Part shown: in pieces, positions 1 through 7,611 of the stretch | How positions within the stretch are numbered: position 1 is the first letter of the stretch | How the letters are laid out: every line of letters starts with the position of its first letter | Virus record (IMG/VR): IMGVR_UViG_3300030107_006371 | Coordinates: 1 to 44,069 of that record | DNA from: a virus | DNA length: 44,069 bases | Direction: 5' to 3' (one strand) | Notes under the pieces: model-generated | What the model was told of the DNA's origin: nothing | The model's database searches: none | Seen by the model: the letters and a program-made list of their open reading frames with translations, nothing else | Translations under genes and position numbers: made by a program

Positions 1-26
1 TTATGCTCTCAGTTAACTCTCTCATT

Positions 27-190
27 TGGGTATTTACTCCATTTCGACGGCTATGTTTATTATTCTTGCTAGGGTGTCCTATGCCGTCACTATAGGATAT
101 TCTAGCATTCTTGGGTATTTTAGGGTGTTTATAGGGTGTAGTTAAAAACTACTCCCTAACTACTCCCTAGCTACTCCACTTAGGGTATTT
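27..190. repeat. AGGGT-type repeats and 11-bp tandem repeat
   Basis: The left end holds many copies of the short word (T/C)TAGGGTRT or TTGGGTATTT, for example near 27, 71, 111, 121, 132 and 181. A tandem repeat TACTCCCTAAC / TACTCCCTAGC / TACTCCACT occupies 150-180 with an exact 11-bp period. A small hairpin TCCTAT/ATAGGA lies at 77-97. No gene fits here. The periodic, orientation-mixed repeats suggest protein-binding DNA (origin, packaging or promoter control), which is inference. Confidence 0.6.
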
Positions 191-200
191 TCCTCTTAAC

Positions 201-261
201 TTATGGCTATGCCATAGCTTGGCTATAGCTGTGCTATAGCTTTGCTATAGTCTTGCCATAG
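201..261. repeat. GCTATAGC iteron-like array, left copy
   Basis: Degenerate units GCTATAGCTGT (222-232), GCTATAGCTTT (233-243), GCTATAGTCTT (244-254) and GCCATAG (255-261) follow a GGCTATGCCATAG palindrome, spaced exactly 11 bp. Related words recur at 1095-1185 and the core AGCTATAGC occurs inside the initiator-gene iterons. Spacing of one helical turn fits cooperative protein binding on one DNA face; the binding protein is not known. Confidence 0.6.
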
Positions 262-319
262 AACCCTAACTAGGACTCGAACCTAGCTATCCCAAAGGGA
301 TAGACTCCTGTCTAGGGTT
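262..319 (-). ncRNA. tRNA-like cloverleaf with minimal D-arm
   Basis: Read on the minus strand this 58-base element folds as a tRNA-like shape. A 7-bp acceptor-type stem (AACCCTA with TAGGGTT) encloses a tiny GAC-AGGA-GTC arm. Next comes an anticodon-type hairpin CTATC-CCTTTGG-GATAG (would read UUU), then a perfect T-arm CTAGG-TTCGAGT-CCTAG whose loop matches the tRNA consensus TTCGANT. It lacks a normal D-arm, variable loop, U33 and an encoded CCA, and the anticodon stem can zip further, so an ordinary decoding tRNA is unlikely. It may be a decayed tRNA, a tRNA mimic or processing signal between leftward genes, or an old attachment-site remnant. No integrase gene is seen. Confidence 0.5.
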
Positions 320-350
320 TGTTTTCCTTGTGTATCTCGTCGGTTACAGT

Positions 351-692
351 CTACGCGTTGAGGTGATTCCAACGCGTGATTCCGTCGGAAGACTCGTCGA
401 TAGTGAAGCCGTTAGACAGCGCGTTATTCATCGCGTGGTCTTGTGGGTTCGGTAGGTCTGACTCTTCGCGTCTCTGAAGTTCAGCTTCAAAGTCGTAAAC
501 TGCGCTTAATTTCGCACGGTTTTGCGCGTTCCTGACAAAGCTAGCTAGTTCATCTTGGCGAAAGTGTTCCTCATACGCGAGAAGAGCTTGCTCTTCTTCA
601 TGTGTAGGAATATCTACGCGTTCGGTGCTAGTTTGGGTGTTTACATCGTTTCGGTTAACAACTTCGTTGTTAGGTGTATAATAGTTAATCAT
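351..692 (-). CDS. Acidic helical protein of unknown function
   Basis: A 113-residue protein with no family I recognise. It is polar, with a long Glu/Arg-rich helical centre (about residues 30-80) and a Trp near the C-terminus. The ATG has a good AAGGAG site eight bases upstream, and the leader carries a 7-bp hairpin, so expression leftward is credible. It is the only gene in the left 1.3 kb. Its DNA is clearly richer in G+C (many ACGCGT and TCG words) than the rest of the genome, which suggests recent acquisition. If the molecule is circular it would be the first gene of the leftward transcript. Confidence 0.7.
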   Translation of the reverse strand: MINYYTPNNEVVNRNDVNTQTSTERVDIPTHEEEQALLAYEEHFRQDELASFVRNAQNRAKLSAVYDFEAELQRREESDLPNPQDHAMNNALSNGFTIDESSDGITRWNHLNA

Positions 693-710
693 AGCGATTA
701 TTCTCCTTAT

Positions 711-729
711 GCGAAGGGTGTTCCTTCGC
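711..729 (-). promoter_or_regulatory. Leader hairpin before the 351-692 gene
   Basis: GCGAAGG and CCTTCGC pair as a 7-bp stem with a 5-base loop, immediately upstream of the SD of the leftward gene. Seen directly; it could be an operator palindrome or an mRNA leader stem-loop. Confidence 0.5.
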
Positions 730-1038
730 GCTTATTATTAGTTACTCACAAATCCATCGAATACTGCTCGATGGCTACCCTCAAATTTAGGCATGAAATG
801 ATAGTAAAACCTAGCATATTTTCCTTTATCGTCGGTAAAGTGGGTACAATTAGTAGGTAAATGGTGCATAATGGATAAGCTAGCAGGGATAGAAAATAAT
901 GTTTGGGTACGCGTAGAGGGATGTCAACACGAATCGCATGCTCAACGAAAATCTCCTACGCGAAACGCATGAAGAGGGGGGTGTCCATACGTAAGGTAGC
1001 TCCCATCCATTTTTTGCACAATTTTTGAGTGGGTAAAG

Positions 1039-1086
1039 TAGAGAGAGGTACTTCATTATTTCACTTTCTCTCTATAAACATATAAT
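1039..1086 (+). promoter_or_regulatory. Inverted repeat with possible promoter
   Basis: TAGAGAGA (1039-1046) pairs with TCTCTCTA (1067-1074) around a 20-base loop. A consensus -10 hexamer TATAAT lies at 1081-1086 with a weak TTTCAC -35 at 1059-1064 (16-bp spacer), so the repeat overlaps the -35 to -10 interval. That arrangement would suit an operator-controlled promoter. The -35 match is poor, so the promoter call is tentative. Confidence 0.35.
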
Positions 1087-1094
1087 ACTAGTAT

Positions 1095-1185
1095 GGCTAG
1101 GCTATATTTTATCTATGGCTAAACTATGGCATAGCTATAGCTAGGCTATATTCTTGCCATAGGTTTGCTAATGGCACTTTATAGC
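1095..1185. repeat. GCTATA repeat array, right copy
   Basis: Scattered GGCTATA, CTATGGCTA, CTATGGCATAGCTATAGC, GGCTATA, GCCATAGG and TTATAGC words repeat the motif of the 201-261 array in both orientations, but less regularly spaced. The two arrays flank the G+C-rich island and its gene. Confidence 0.5.
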
Positions 1186-1260
1186 ATTTCTTAGAAATAG
1201 AATTAGTATTAGAATTATATATATAAATAAAACTAAAAAAGAAAAACATTAAATTAAATA

Positions 1261-1304
1261 AACCTTAGGTTGGTTAACCTTAGGTTGCGAACTCAACCTT
1301 TTTT
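1261..1304 (+). terminator. Twin palindromes ending in a terminator-like hairpin
   Basis: AACCTTAGGTT occurs twice (1261-1271 and 1276-1286), each a small palindrome. The second overlaps a hairpin AGGTTG-CGAACT-CAACCT (1282-1299), which is followed by a run of T to 1304, the form of a factor-independent terminator. It lies just before the rightward promoter, so it could insulate that promoter from read-through or act as operator DNA. Confidence 0.5.
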
Positions 1305-1308
1305 CCTT

Positions 1309-1336
1309 TTGATTAACATCTAATTATGGCTATATT
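1309..1336 (+). promoter_or_regulatory. Sigma70-type promoter of the rightward operon
   Basis: TTGATT, a 16-bp spacer and TATATT give a reasonable sigma70-like promoter. The expected start near 1343 leaves a short leader before the SD CAGGAG and the ATG at 1384. Its place immediately after the terminator-like hairpin supports it as a main rightward promoter. Confidence 0.5.
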
Positions 1337-1383
1337 TATTGCGGGGCTTAAAATTATTTTTTTAACAAATTCAGGAGTTATAA

Positions 1384-1581
1384 ATGCCATTTGAACAAAA
1401 AGACGATACATTTTCAGTGTTTAACAACGAAAAAACTAAAGAAACACAACCAGACTTCACAGGTCAGGGTAAAGTTGGTGGTCGCGACATTAAAGTAGCT
1501 GGGTGGAAAAAGGTTGGACAGTCTGGAGTTGAGTATATTTCATTTAAAGTAGAAGACAAAGAAGAAAAAACCCCATTTTAA
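1384..1581 (+). CDS. Small DUF736-like protein
   Basis: A 65-residue protein with the order QPDFTGQGKVGGRDIKVAGW then EYISFKVED, which looks like the small DUF736-type phage proteins that begin with a polar tail and hold a short beta-rich unit containing two conserved aromatic turns. The family has no settled function. It has a strong SD (AGGAG) and is the first gene behind the promoter. The C-terminus EEKTPF is acidic and ends in Pro-Phe, the same terminal dipeptide used by SSB tails; whether that is functional is unknown. Confidence 0.6.
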   Translation: MPFEQKDDTFSVFNNEKTKETQPDFTGQGKVGGRDIKVAGWKKVGQSGVEYISFKVEDKEEKTPF

Positions 1582-1583
1582 TA

Positions 1584-2393
1584 ATGAAAATTGAATGTAG
1601 AGGTAAGAGGTTTGACGTTTATACAGAGGAAGAAGCTTTAGAACTTGGGATTAAGCCCATTAAGAACTGGCGAGATGCTGAAGTTGGAGAATGGATACAA
1701 ACCCAAGATAAAAAAATTATCCAAGTTACTGGTCGCAGGACAGCGAATCATTCAAATATTAAAAAATCATATATATTTATCCGTACTGGTTACGGAGAAT
1801 GCGGTGTGCATAAAAAACATGTTTACGCTCAAAAGCAACCAGATTATTATAGTGATAAATATTATTTTGGAAAAGATTTAGTAAAAAATGTTAGACCAAC
1901 AGCGAAACAAAGAACATTTGTAGATGCTTTGTTTTTAAATGGTGAGTCTGACAAACTTGGAATGTGGAAAGCTGAGTCTATTATTCTTGCCTACCAATCA
2001 ATTTATAAAGACAATAACCCAGAGCAAGCGCTTAGGCGCGGTATGGGAATACTTAAAAGAAAGCATATTAGGGAGTATATCGCTATGAATATGAGGGAAA
2101 AATTAAGCGCAATGGGTTTAGATGATGATTATGTTGCAAATAAATATAGAGATATGATAGAAAATGTAGAAATCCCAGCTGCAACAAAATTAAATGCTTT
2201 AAATAGAGTAAGCGATATGCTTGGTCACTTAACAAAAGAAAAGAAAGAAGAACAAGTAGAAGGTGTATTTGCTTTATCTGATGGCGACATAAAAAAATTG
2301 GCATCTGTAAGAAAAACAATTGCAGAGACAACATATGGCTCAGAAATTGTCAAAAGTGAAAAGCAAAAAAAATCATCAGCCGTACAAGGGTAA
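1584..2393 (+). CDS. Terminase small subunit
   Basis: A 269-residue DNA-recognition subunit of the packaging motor. The N-terminal hundred residues are a separate beta-rich domain. The second half has a helical arrangement typical of small terminases: TAKQRTFVDAL, an AY segment and alternating RRG/ILKRKHI helices, then a KLNALNRVSDMLGHLTKEKK helix that resembles oligomerisation segments. It starts two bases after the upstream stop without an obvious SD, so it is probably translationally coupled. The small adaptor gene and the large terminase follow with overlaps, as expected for this pair. The N-terminal extension is unusual for the family. Confidence 0.75.
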   Translation: MKIECRGKRFDVYTEEEALELGIKPIKNWRDAEVGEWIQTQDKKIIQVTGRRTANHSNIKKSYIFIRTGYGECGVHKKHVYAQKQPDYYSDKYYFGKDLVKNVRPTAKQRTFVDALFLNGESDKLGMWKAESIILAYQSIYKDNNPEQALRRGMGILKRKHIREYIAMNMREKLSAMGLDDDYVANKYRDMIENVEIPAATKLNALNRVSDMLGHLTKEKKEEQVEGVFALSDGDIKKLASVRKTIAETTYGSEIVKSEKQKKSSAVQG

Positions 2394-2559
2394 GGATATT
2401 GATGCTACTCAGCCGGGAATAGTTCATATAGACGATGAACCTTACTTTGTTGATGGTATTGTTGCTAAATTTATACTAGAACTATTAGATGAAGTAGATT
2501 TATACAAAGAGCAAATAAAAGAGTTAGAAAAATATACAGGTAAATATGGCAAAAGCTGA
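2335..2559 (+). CDS. Small coiled protein between terminase genes
   Basis: A 74-residue protein overlapping both terminase genes. A basic N-terminus (KVKSKKNHQ) leads to a short beta element and a charged C-terminal helix (LLDEVDLYKEQIKELEKY) likely to be coiled coil. I chose the ATG at 2335; a TTG five codons earlier is possible. Function unknown; position suggests a helper of packaging or a terminase-associated protein. Confidence 0.55.
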   Translation: MAQKLSKVKSKKNHQPYKGKDIDATQPGIVHIDDEPYFVDGIVAKFILELLDEVDLYKEQIKELEKYTGKYGKS

Positions 2560-4186
2560 TAATAAACAAAAAATGCTAGAAGCTATGTATCTTGATATTT
2601 TTACATTTGCCGATGTATTATTTGGAGACCCCGAAAACTCAATGCACTATCATTGCAGGTCAAAATCTCCAGATTTTCATAGAAAAATAGCAAAAACATT
2701 GATAGATATGGATAGTGGCGATAAACTTGCAGTAGTTGCCCCTAGAGACCATGCAAAATCTACTTTTATAAATTTAATATACCCACTACATCGAATTTTA
2801 TTTGGAGAAGAACGTTTTTTATTGCTTATTTCAGAGTCCGAAATGCAATCTAAGTATAACTTGGAGGCAATTGGTAACGAAATAGAGTTTAATCCTAAAA
2901 TTAAATATTTCTTTGGAGATAGAAAAGGGTCTGTGTGGGGAAAAGAAGAAAAAGAAGTGATTGGCGGGTTTGATGAGTACGGAAAACCAAATGTTATGTG
3001 CAAATGCCTTATAAGAGGTACTGGTCAAAAAGTTCGTGGTTTAAAATATGGAGCATATCGTCCAACTTTAACAATAATTGACGATGGAGAAGGCGAATCA
3101 AACAGCACTACCCCTACAGCAAGGGATAAATTTAGAAGGTGGTTAAACGCTGCGGTAATTCCCGGTTCTGGAGACGCAAAGCTTGTATTTATCGGTACAA
3201 TCGTAGATACAGACGCATATCTCAACAGAATTGCTGGTCCTTTAGCTTACGATAAGGAAGGAAATTATAAAGTCAAGGGTTGGAAGTCTTTGTTTTTTCA
3301 GGCAGTTCCGCAAGATTTACCAAAAGGTAAATTTGGTACGTCTGGAAATGAGTTTTTAGATAAAAATGGAAACGTAAAGGTTCTCTGGGAGGATAGGAGA
3401 CCTTATTCTTGGCTCATGGGTGAAAGAGAAAGGCTGAAATCTGAAGGAGATATAGCGTACTTTTACCAAGAGTATCAAAATATACCAGTTGATGATAGTT
3501 TTAGAATATTTAAGCAAAGAGATATGAGATATTGGGAAGGCAGGTATATGTATGAAGACGAGCAAAGCTTTGTTATGCGAACAGATGAAGGGAGACGAGT
3601 AAAATTACCTGTAAATATATTTATTGGCGTTGACCCAGCCTCTAGTGAAAATGTGAAAGCAGATTATACTGTAATTATGGTAATAGCAGTAGACAAAGAA
3701 TATAATATTTATGTTCTTGATTACTTTAGAGGTCAAGTGGCTCCTATGGATGGAGCTGATAAATTATTTGAGTTAGCTGATATGTACCACCCTAGAGATA
3801 TTAAAATTGAAGAAACAGGTCATGTTATGCTAGCAGACTATGTTCGCAGACACTCAAAAGAAACAGGTAGGTTTTATAATATTAATACAAGAAAGGCAAT
3901 TAAGGCTAAATATTATAGAATTAAACAAATGCAACCACATTTTGCATCTCATTCTGTTTTTTTAAAAGAATCCCATGAAGAATTAGAAACAGAACTTTTA
4001 AATTTTAAAGAACATGGAACATTTAAAAAAGATACTTTAGACTCTTTAAGGTGGGCAATCGACGATATATGGGCGCCTGATGTAGAGCAAAATGAAAAAG
4101 GAGAATGGCTACCTCCACCACCAATTACGGAAGTAGACTGGGAAACAGGGCAAATGTTCAGCGCTGCTGACTTTGTTGAAGCTTAG
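2546..4186 (+). CDS. Terminase large subunit (ATPase-nuclease)
   Basis: A 546-residue packaging motor that drives DNA into the prohead and cuts the concatemer. Visible ATPase parts are a Walker A-like APRDHAKST (65-73), a Walker B TIIDDGE (176-182) and a coupling motif FIGT (215-218). The C-terminal RNase H-like nuclease shows GVDPASS with Asp363, the IKIEE acid pair near 422-423 and a final acidic helix DTLDSLRWAIDD (496-507). The PRDHAKS form of Walker A is shared by many podovirus terminases. All catalytic parts are present. It overlaps the previous gene by 14 bases and shares TAGTG with the next. Confidence 0.95.
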   Translation: MAKADNKQKMLEAMYLDIFTFADVLFGDPENSMHYHCRSKSPDFHRKIAKTLIDMDSGDKLAVVAPRDHAKSTFINLIYPLHRILFGEERFLLLISESEMQSKYNLEAIGNEIEFNPKIKYFFGDRKGSVWGKEEKEVIGGFDEYGKPNVMCKCLIRGTGQKVRGLKYGAYRPTLTIIDDGEGESNSTTPTARDKFRRWLNAAVIPGSGDAKLVFIGTIVDTDAYLNRIAGPLAYDKEGNYKVKGWKSLFFQAVPQDLPKGKFGTSGNEFLDKNGNVKVLWEDRRPYSWLMGERERLKSEGDIAYFYQEYQNIPVDDSFRIFKQRDMRYWEGRYMYEDEQSFVMRTDEGRRVKLPVNIFIGVDPASSENVKADYTVIMVIAVDKEYNIYVLDYFRGQVAPMDGADKLFELADMYHPRDIKIEETGHVMLADYVRRHSKETGRFYNINTRKAIKAKYYRIKQMQPHFASHSVFLKESHEELETELLNFKEHGTFKKDTLDSLRWAIDDIWAPDVEQNEKGEWLPPPPITEVDWETGQMFSAADFVEA

Positions 4187-4566
4187 TGGGCAATTTTGAT
4201 ATTGACCTTGATTTCGGAAAAGTCTACGAAGAAAAGGTAAGGAAATTATTTGAGGGCGAAGGCTCAATAGAAGTTAAGACCGAAAGAGATATTTGGGCTG
4301 ATACTGGAAACGTTGCTATAGAAATACGCTCTAGGGGAAAACCATCTGGAATATCTATTACCGATGCAAAGTGGTGGATTCAGGTATTTACTATAGATGG
4401 AGATGTTAAATTTATGTTAATGTTTCGAGTTGATAAACTTAGAAAAGCAGTTAAGTACATGTATTTAAACGACTTAGCAAACATTGTAAAAGGCGGAGAT
4501 AATAATACCTCAGAGCTTATATTAGTTCCTATATCAACTTTAATTTTATTAAATAAAAAATTTTGA
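4186..4566 (+). CDS. Putative PD-(D/E)XK nuclease-like protein
   Basis: A 126-residue protein starting at a GTG that overlaps the terminase stop. The N-terminal half reads EEKVRKLFEGEG, then EVKTERD, WADTGN and IEIRSRGKPSGI. This E ... D ... E-x-R order fits the small PD-(D/E)XK nuclease fold that many podoviruses carry next to the terminase. The Lys of the usual ExK is Arg here, so activity is uncertain. Its neighbourhood suggests a role in genome processing or recombination. The fold call rests on motif order only. Confidence 0.5.
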   Translation: MGNFDIDLDFGKVYEEKVRKLFEGEGSIEVKTERDIWADTGNVAIEIRSRGKPSGISITDAKWWIQVFTIDGDVKFMLMFRVDKLRKAVKYMYLNDLANIVKGGDNNTSELILVPISTLILLNKKF

Positions 4567-4604
4567 AAATATATACATAATTTTGTAACATTATTGCATA
4601 ACAT

Positions 4605-6611
4605 ATGTTAAACTTACAAAAGCTTGATACTAAAAAAATTTCAGCGGAAGAAGTAAGGTCAGAATATTTACTTTATGAAAGTTCTTCTAGTGAATACCGC
4701 TACCAGATGGCAGAGGACCATGAATTTTATCTTGGTTCTCAGTTAACGAAGAACCAAAAAAATTACTTGCTCAGCGTGGGACAACCCCCCGAAGCGAATA
4801 ACAAAATACGCCCCGCCGTAGAGCAGGTACTAGCGAATATCGCCGCATCTGCTCCTGAATGGGATGTCCACTCTGTTGGAAAAACCGATAACGATGCGGC
4901 GTTCGTGTTTGACCAGTTATTAGATAAAATCTGGTATGATTCCGACGCTGATGTTGCTTTTAGGCAAACCTGTAAAGATTTTATTGTAAAAGGTTTGGCT
5001 TATATGTATATATACCCAGATTGGCAAGGTGATGGAGGTTTGGGGACAATAAAAGTAAAAAGAATGCCCCCAGAGTCTATTTTTGTAGACCCGAATAGCG
5101 CTATGCCAGATTTTAGCGATGCAAGTTCAATAATTTATTCTGATTTACACACGAAAGAACATTTAAAAGTAATTTTCCCTAAGTACGCTAAAGAAATAGA
5201 AAAAGCAGAAGAAAACCACCAAAGGAATGAAAAACAATCTGGAAATTATTCAAGAGACCATATTGAAACTAGGGGAGAGCATGACCTAGACCATCAATCA
5301 AGAGTAAGGAAGTATTGTTACTTTAAAAAAGTAAATATTCCATACGCTTTAATATTGGATACAAATACAGGTAAAAATCAACTTTACGATAAAAAACAAT
5401 ATAAAGAATTAATATCAGATAATAAATATGAAGAATTTTTAAAAGAAGGAATTATCACTGAGCAATTAGCATACCAGACAAGAATAAGAGAAGTTTTTGT
5501 CGTTGGAGACACAGTTCTATATGATGAGATACTGCCAATATCAGAATATCCAATAGCAGTAGCTTGCAATGAGCATGCTGGTAATCCCTTCCCAAGTGGC
5601 GATGTAAGGCACGCCAAAACACCACAACGCATGCTCAATAGAACTGAAGCTTTAATTATATCCCATACAAATGCAACTACAAACTTTAAACTTCTTTATG
5701 AAGATGGAGCTATTGATGCAAGTGAAATTCAAAAATGGCATATACCAAATGCTATTATTAGGGCAAATCCCGGCGCTTTAGCTACTGGTAAAATTAAAGA
5801 ATTTGCTCCGCCAGCTGTATCGTCTCAGTTATATACTGAAAAATCTAGATACGAAGTAGATATAGAAACAGTTTTTGGTGCTTATAAATTTCTTCAGGGA
5901 AATTCTCAAGGTGCGCCCGGAACTGTTGGTGAAGCTCAAATAATGGACGAATCTTCATCTAGAAAGCAAAATTGGAAAATATTACCAATATATGACATGC
6001 TAACAAGAACAGCTAAGGTTGTCACTCAATGGATGCCAAAAGTTTACGACCAACAAAGAACTTTAAGAATAGTTAGCCCCGCTGGAGATGAAAGTGAACT
6101 AACATTAAATATACCAGTGATTGATGATAAGACGGGAGCTGTTAAAAAATTATATGATATGCAAACATCACAATTTGACGTTAGAGTTGTTGTTGGTTCA
6201 ACTAGGTCTACTTCTCCAATGGCTGATTTGCAAAAAGATTTACAATTATTAAGTGCTGGCATTTATGATAAAACCCAAGTTATTATGAATATGAAAGGAG
6301 ACATAGATAAAGCGTCTCTAATGCAAAGAATGGGTGAAATACAAAATTTACAAGCGCAATTACAACAAGCGCAAGAAGAACTCAAGAGAATGCGAGGAGA
6401 CTTGCAAACTCGAGAAAGAGAAGTGTTCCATGCTAACATGAGGGCTGAAATAAGTGAAGCTACCAAACCAGTTTCTGAGGCGGTAAGCAGTGTTAAGTCC
6501 AATGCTAAGCTAGAACAAGCACGACAAAGAGATAAAACCCGCATGGTCGGTGAGGAATTATCTGTCGTAAAACAAGCGATTAACTCAGAATCCAAAGCTC
6601 CGCAAGCATAG
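4605..6611 (+). CDS. Portal protein, P22-type
   Basis: A 668-residue protein resembling the P22-like portal family: an N-terminal helical start, NNKIRPAVEQVLANIA, and a MPPESIFVDPNS wing-type segment. The C-terminal part is a Gln/Glu-rich coiled coil (about 560-620). Twelve copies would form the ring at the capsid vertex through which DNA passes and to which the tail binds. Length is near the 700-residue norm. No SD is visible before the ATG, which is preceded by an AT-rich 38-base gap; the start may use another mechanism. Confidence 0.85.
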   Translation: MLNLQKLDTKKISAEEVRSEYLLYESSSSEYRYQMAEDHEFYLGSQLTKNQKNYLLSVGQPPEANNKIRPAVEQVLANIAASAPEWDVHSVGKTDNDAAFVFDQLLDKIWYDSDADVAFRQTCKDFIVKGLAYMYIYPDWQGDGGLGTIKVKRMPPESIFVDPNSAMPDFSDASSIIYSDLHTKEHLKVIFPKYAKEIEKAEENHQRNEKQSGNYSRDHIETRGEHDLDHQSRVRKYCYFKKVNIPYALILDTNTGKNQLYDKKQYKELISDNKYEEFLKEGIITEQLAYQTRIREVFVVGDTVLYDEILPISEYPIAVACNEHAGNPFPSGDVRHAKTPQRMLNRTEALIISHTNATTNFKLLYEDGAIDASEIQKWHIPNAIIRANPGALATGKIKEFAPPAVSSQLYTEKSRYEVDIETVFGAYKFLQGNSQGAPGTVGEAQIMDESSSRKQNWKILPIYDMLTRTAKVVTQWMPKVYDQQRTLRIVSPAGDESELTLNIPVIDDKTGAVKKLYDMQTSQFDVRVVVGSTRSTSPMADLQKDLQLLSAGIYDKTQVIMNMKGDIDKASLMQRMGEIQNLQAQLQQAQEELKRMRGDLQTREREVFHANMRAEISEATKPVSEAVSSVKSNAKLEQARQRDKTRMVGEELSVVKQAINSESKAPQA

Positions 6612-6635
6612 CGGATAACTTTAAAGGAGCATCGT

Positions 6636-7553
6636 ATGACAAATGAAGACCAGAAAAATCAGAATGAAGAAATGAATGAAGATAACCTTATGGCTGAACT
6701 CGATGAGTTCAACTCAGGCTCTTCGCAAGAAGCTGAAGAACAGCCAGTTGAAGAACAACAAGCTGATTCGCAAAAAGCTGAAAAAGTTCAGGAATCTCAA
6801 TCTGATGAGAAAAGTGATAAAGTACAACCAGAAAATAATGAATCTGAGATTGAGCAATGGTTAATTGAGAACAAGTTCAAAAATGACGAAGAAGGAAAAC
6901 AAAAGCTAGCAGAAGCATATAAGCAACTCCAATCAAAAACTGATAAGGAAAGAAATGAATGGAGTGGTGAAAAAGATAAATACGCAAAACTGGCACAATT
7001 AGATGATTTTCTTTCCACTAATCCAGATGTGGTTCAAAAACTGACTGAGTCAGTACAAGAAAAACAAAAGGATGTAAACGCTCCGCCTGTTAAGCCAGAC
7101 GATTATGATGTTCTTGATGAAAGCATTGAAAACTCTAGCTCCGCTAAATGGAGAGCAGAACAAGACCAATGGCTTATACGTCAAGGTGCTACTCAAGCCA
7201 TGATGGAGGTTGAAAAGTTAAAATCTGAGCTTTCAGAGTCTCAGGCTTTTGACGCAGAAACCGCAGAGTTGCAGAAAATGGGGTTAAGCGATACAGAAGT
7301 TGTTGAATATCGACAATTTATGGCTGACCCAAATAATGTTTCTCAGGAGAACTTAGTTCAAATTTGGAAAACTTTATCAAACAAAGGGAATAGTCCCCAG
7401 CAAAAATCAACTGGGCAAGCTCCTAAGGTAAAGAATAAGCAGAATAGCGCAGCCGCTGTAAGCGGTAACGCTCCTCAAGCTATTGAACCAGAAGAGAAAG
7501 CAGTAGATGATTTTTGGAAAGGGATTATGGAATTTAATAATACAAATACATAG
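6636..7553 (+). CDS. Scaffolding protein
   Basis: A 305-residue, highly acidic, Gln/Glu/Lys-rich and probably largely helical protein lying exactly between portal and capsid genes, the normal place for the scaffold that templates prohead assembly and then leaves. The first hundred residues are low-complexity and acidic; the centre has charged helices, and the C-terminus has a more ordered short segment (DDFWKGIMEF) that may bind the coat. The SD AAGGAG is strong. Assignment rests on position and composition, not on a conserved motif. Confidence 0.8.
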   Translation: MTNEDQKNQNEEMNEDNLMAELDEFNSGSSQEAEEQPVEEQQADSQKAEKVQESQSDEKSDKVQPENNESEIEQWLIENKFKNDEEGKQKLAEAYKQLQSKTDKERNEWSGEKDKYAKLAQLDDFLSTNPDVVQKLTESVQEKQKDVNAPPVKPDDYDVLDESIENSSSAKWRAEQDQWLIRQGATQAMMEVEKLKSELSESQAFDAETAELQKMGLSDTEVVEYRQFMADPNNVSQENLVQIWKTLSNKGNSPQQKSTGQAPKVKNKQNSAAAVSGNAPQAIEPEEKAVDDFWKGIMEFNNTNT

Positions 7554-7611
7554 TGTTATAATCCCATAGAAAGGATTGTAGCGCTATCGTAACATAAATA
7601 GGAGGTATAAT

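Larger units (their letters stand above)
693..1383. other. Divergent intergenic control region
   Basis: About 690 bases without a convincing gene, between the leftward gene and the rightward operon. The left half (to about 1020) is relatively G+C-rich with MluI-like ACGCGT words and hairpins at 711-729 and 754-774 (CCATCGA/TCGATGG). The right half is very AT-rich with an inverted repeat at 1039-1074, a GCTATA repeat array, double AACCTTAGGTT palindromes, a terminator-like hairpin and a promoter. The layout suggests the main transcription switch and possibly an origin; only the structures are seen, the roles are inferred. Confidence 0.6.

Noticed and set aside
262-319. Ordinary lysine tRNA
   Set aside because: No usable D-arm, no variable loop, C in place of U33 and no CCA.
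555-860. Rightward ORF of about 100 residues overlapping the orphan leftward gene
   Set aside because: No SD, odd composition, and it is explained as a shadow of the leftward gene and the G+C-rich leader.
921-1028. Short basic ORF of 35 residues in the control region
   Set aside because: GAGGG directly abuts the ATG with no proper spacing; no support beyond an open frame. May be chance in the G+C-rich island.
2083-2334. Leftward ORFs across the terminase and portal genes
   Set aside because: Leu/Ser/Phe-rich shadows of Lys/Glu-rich rightward genes.
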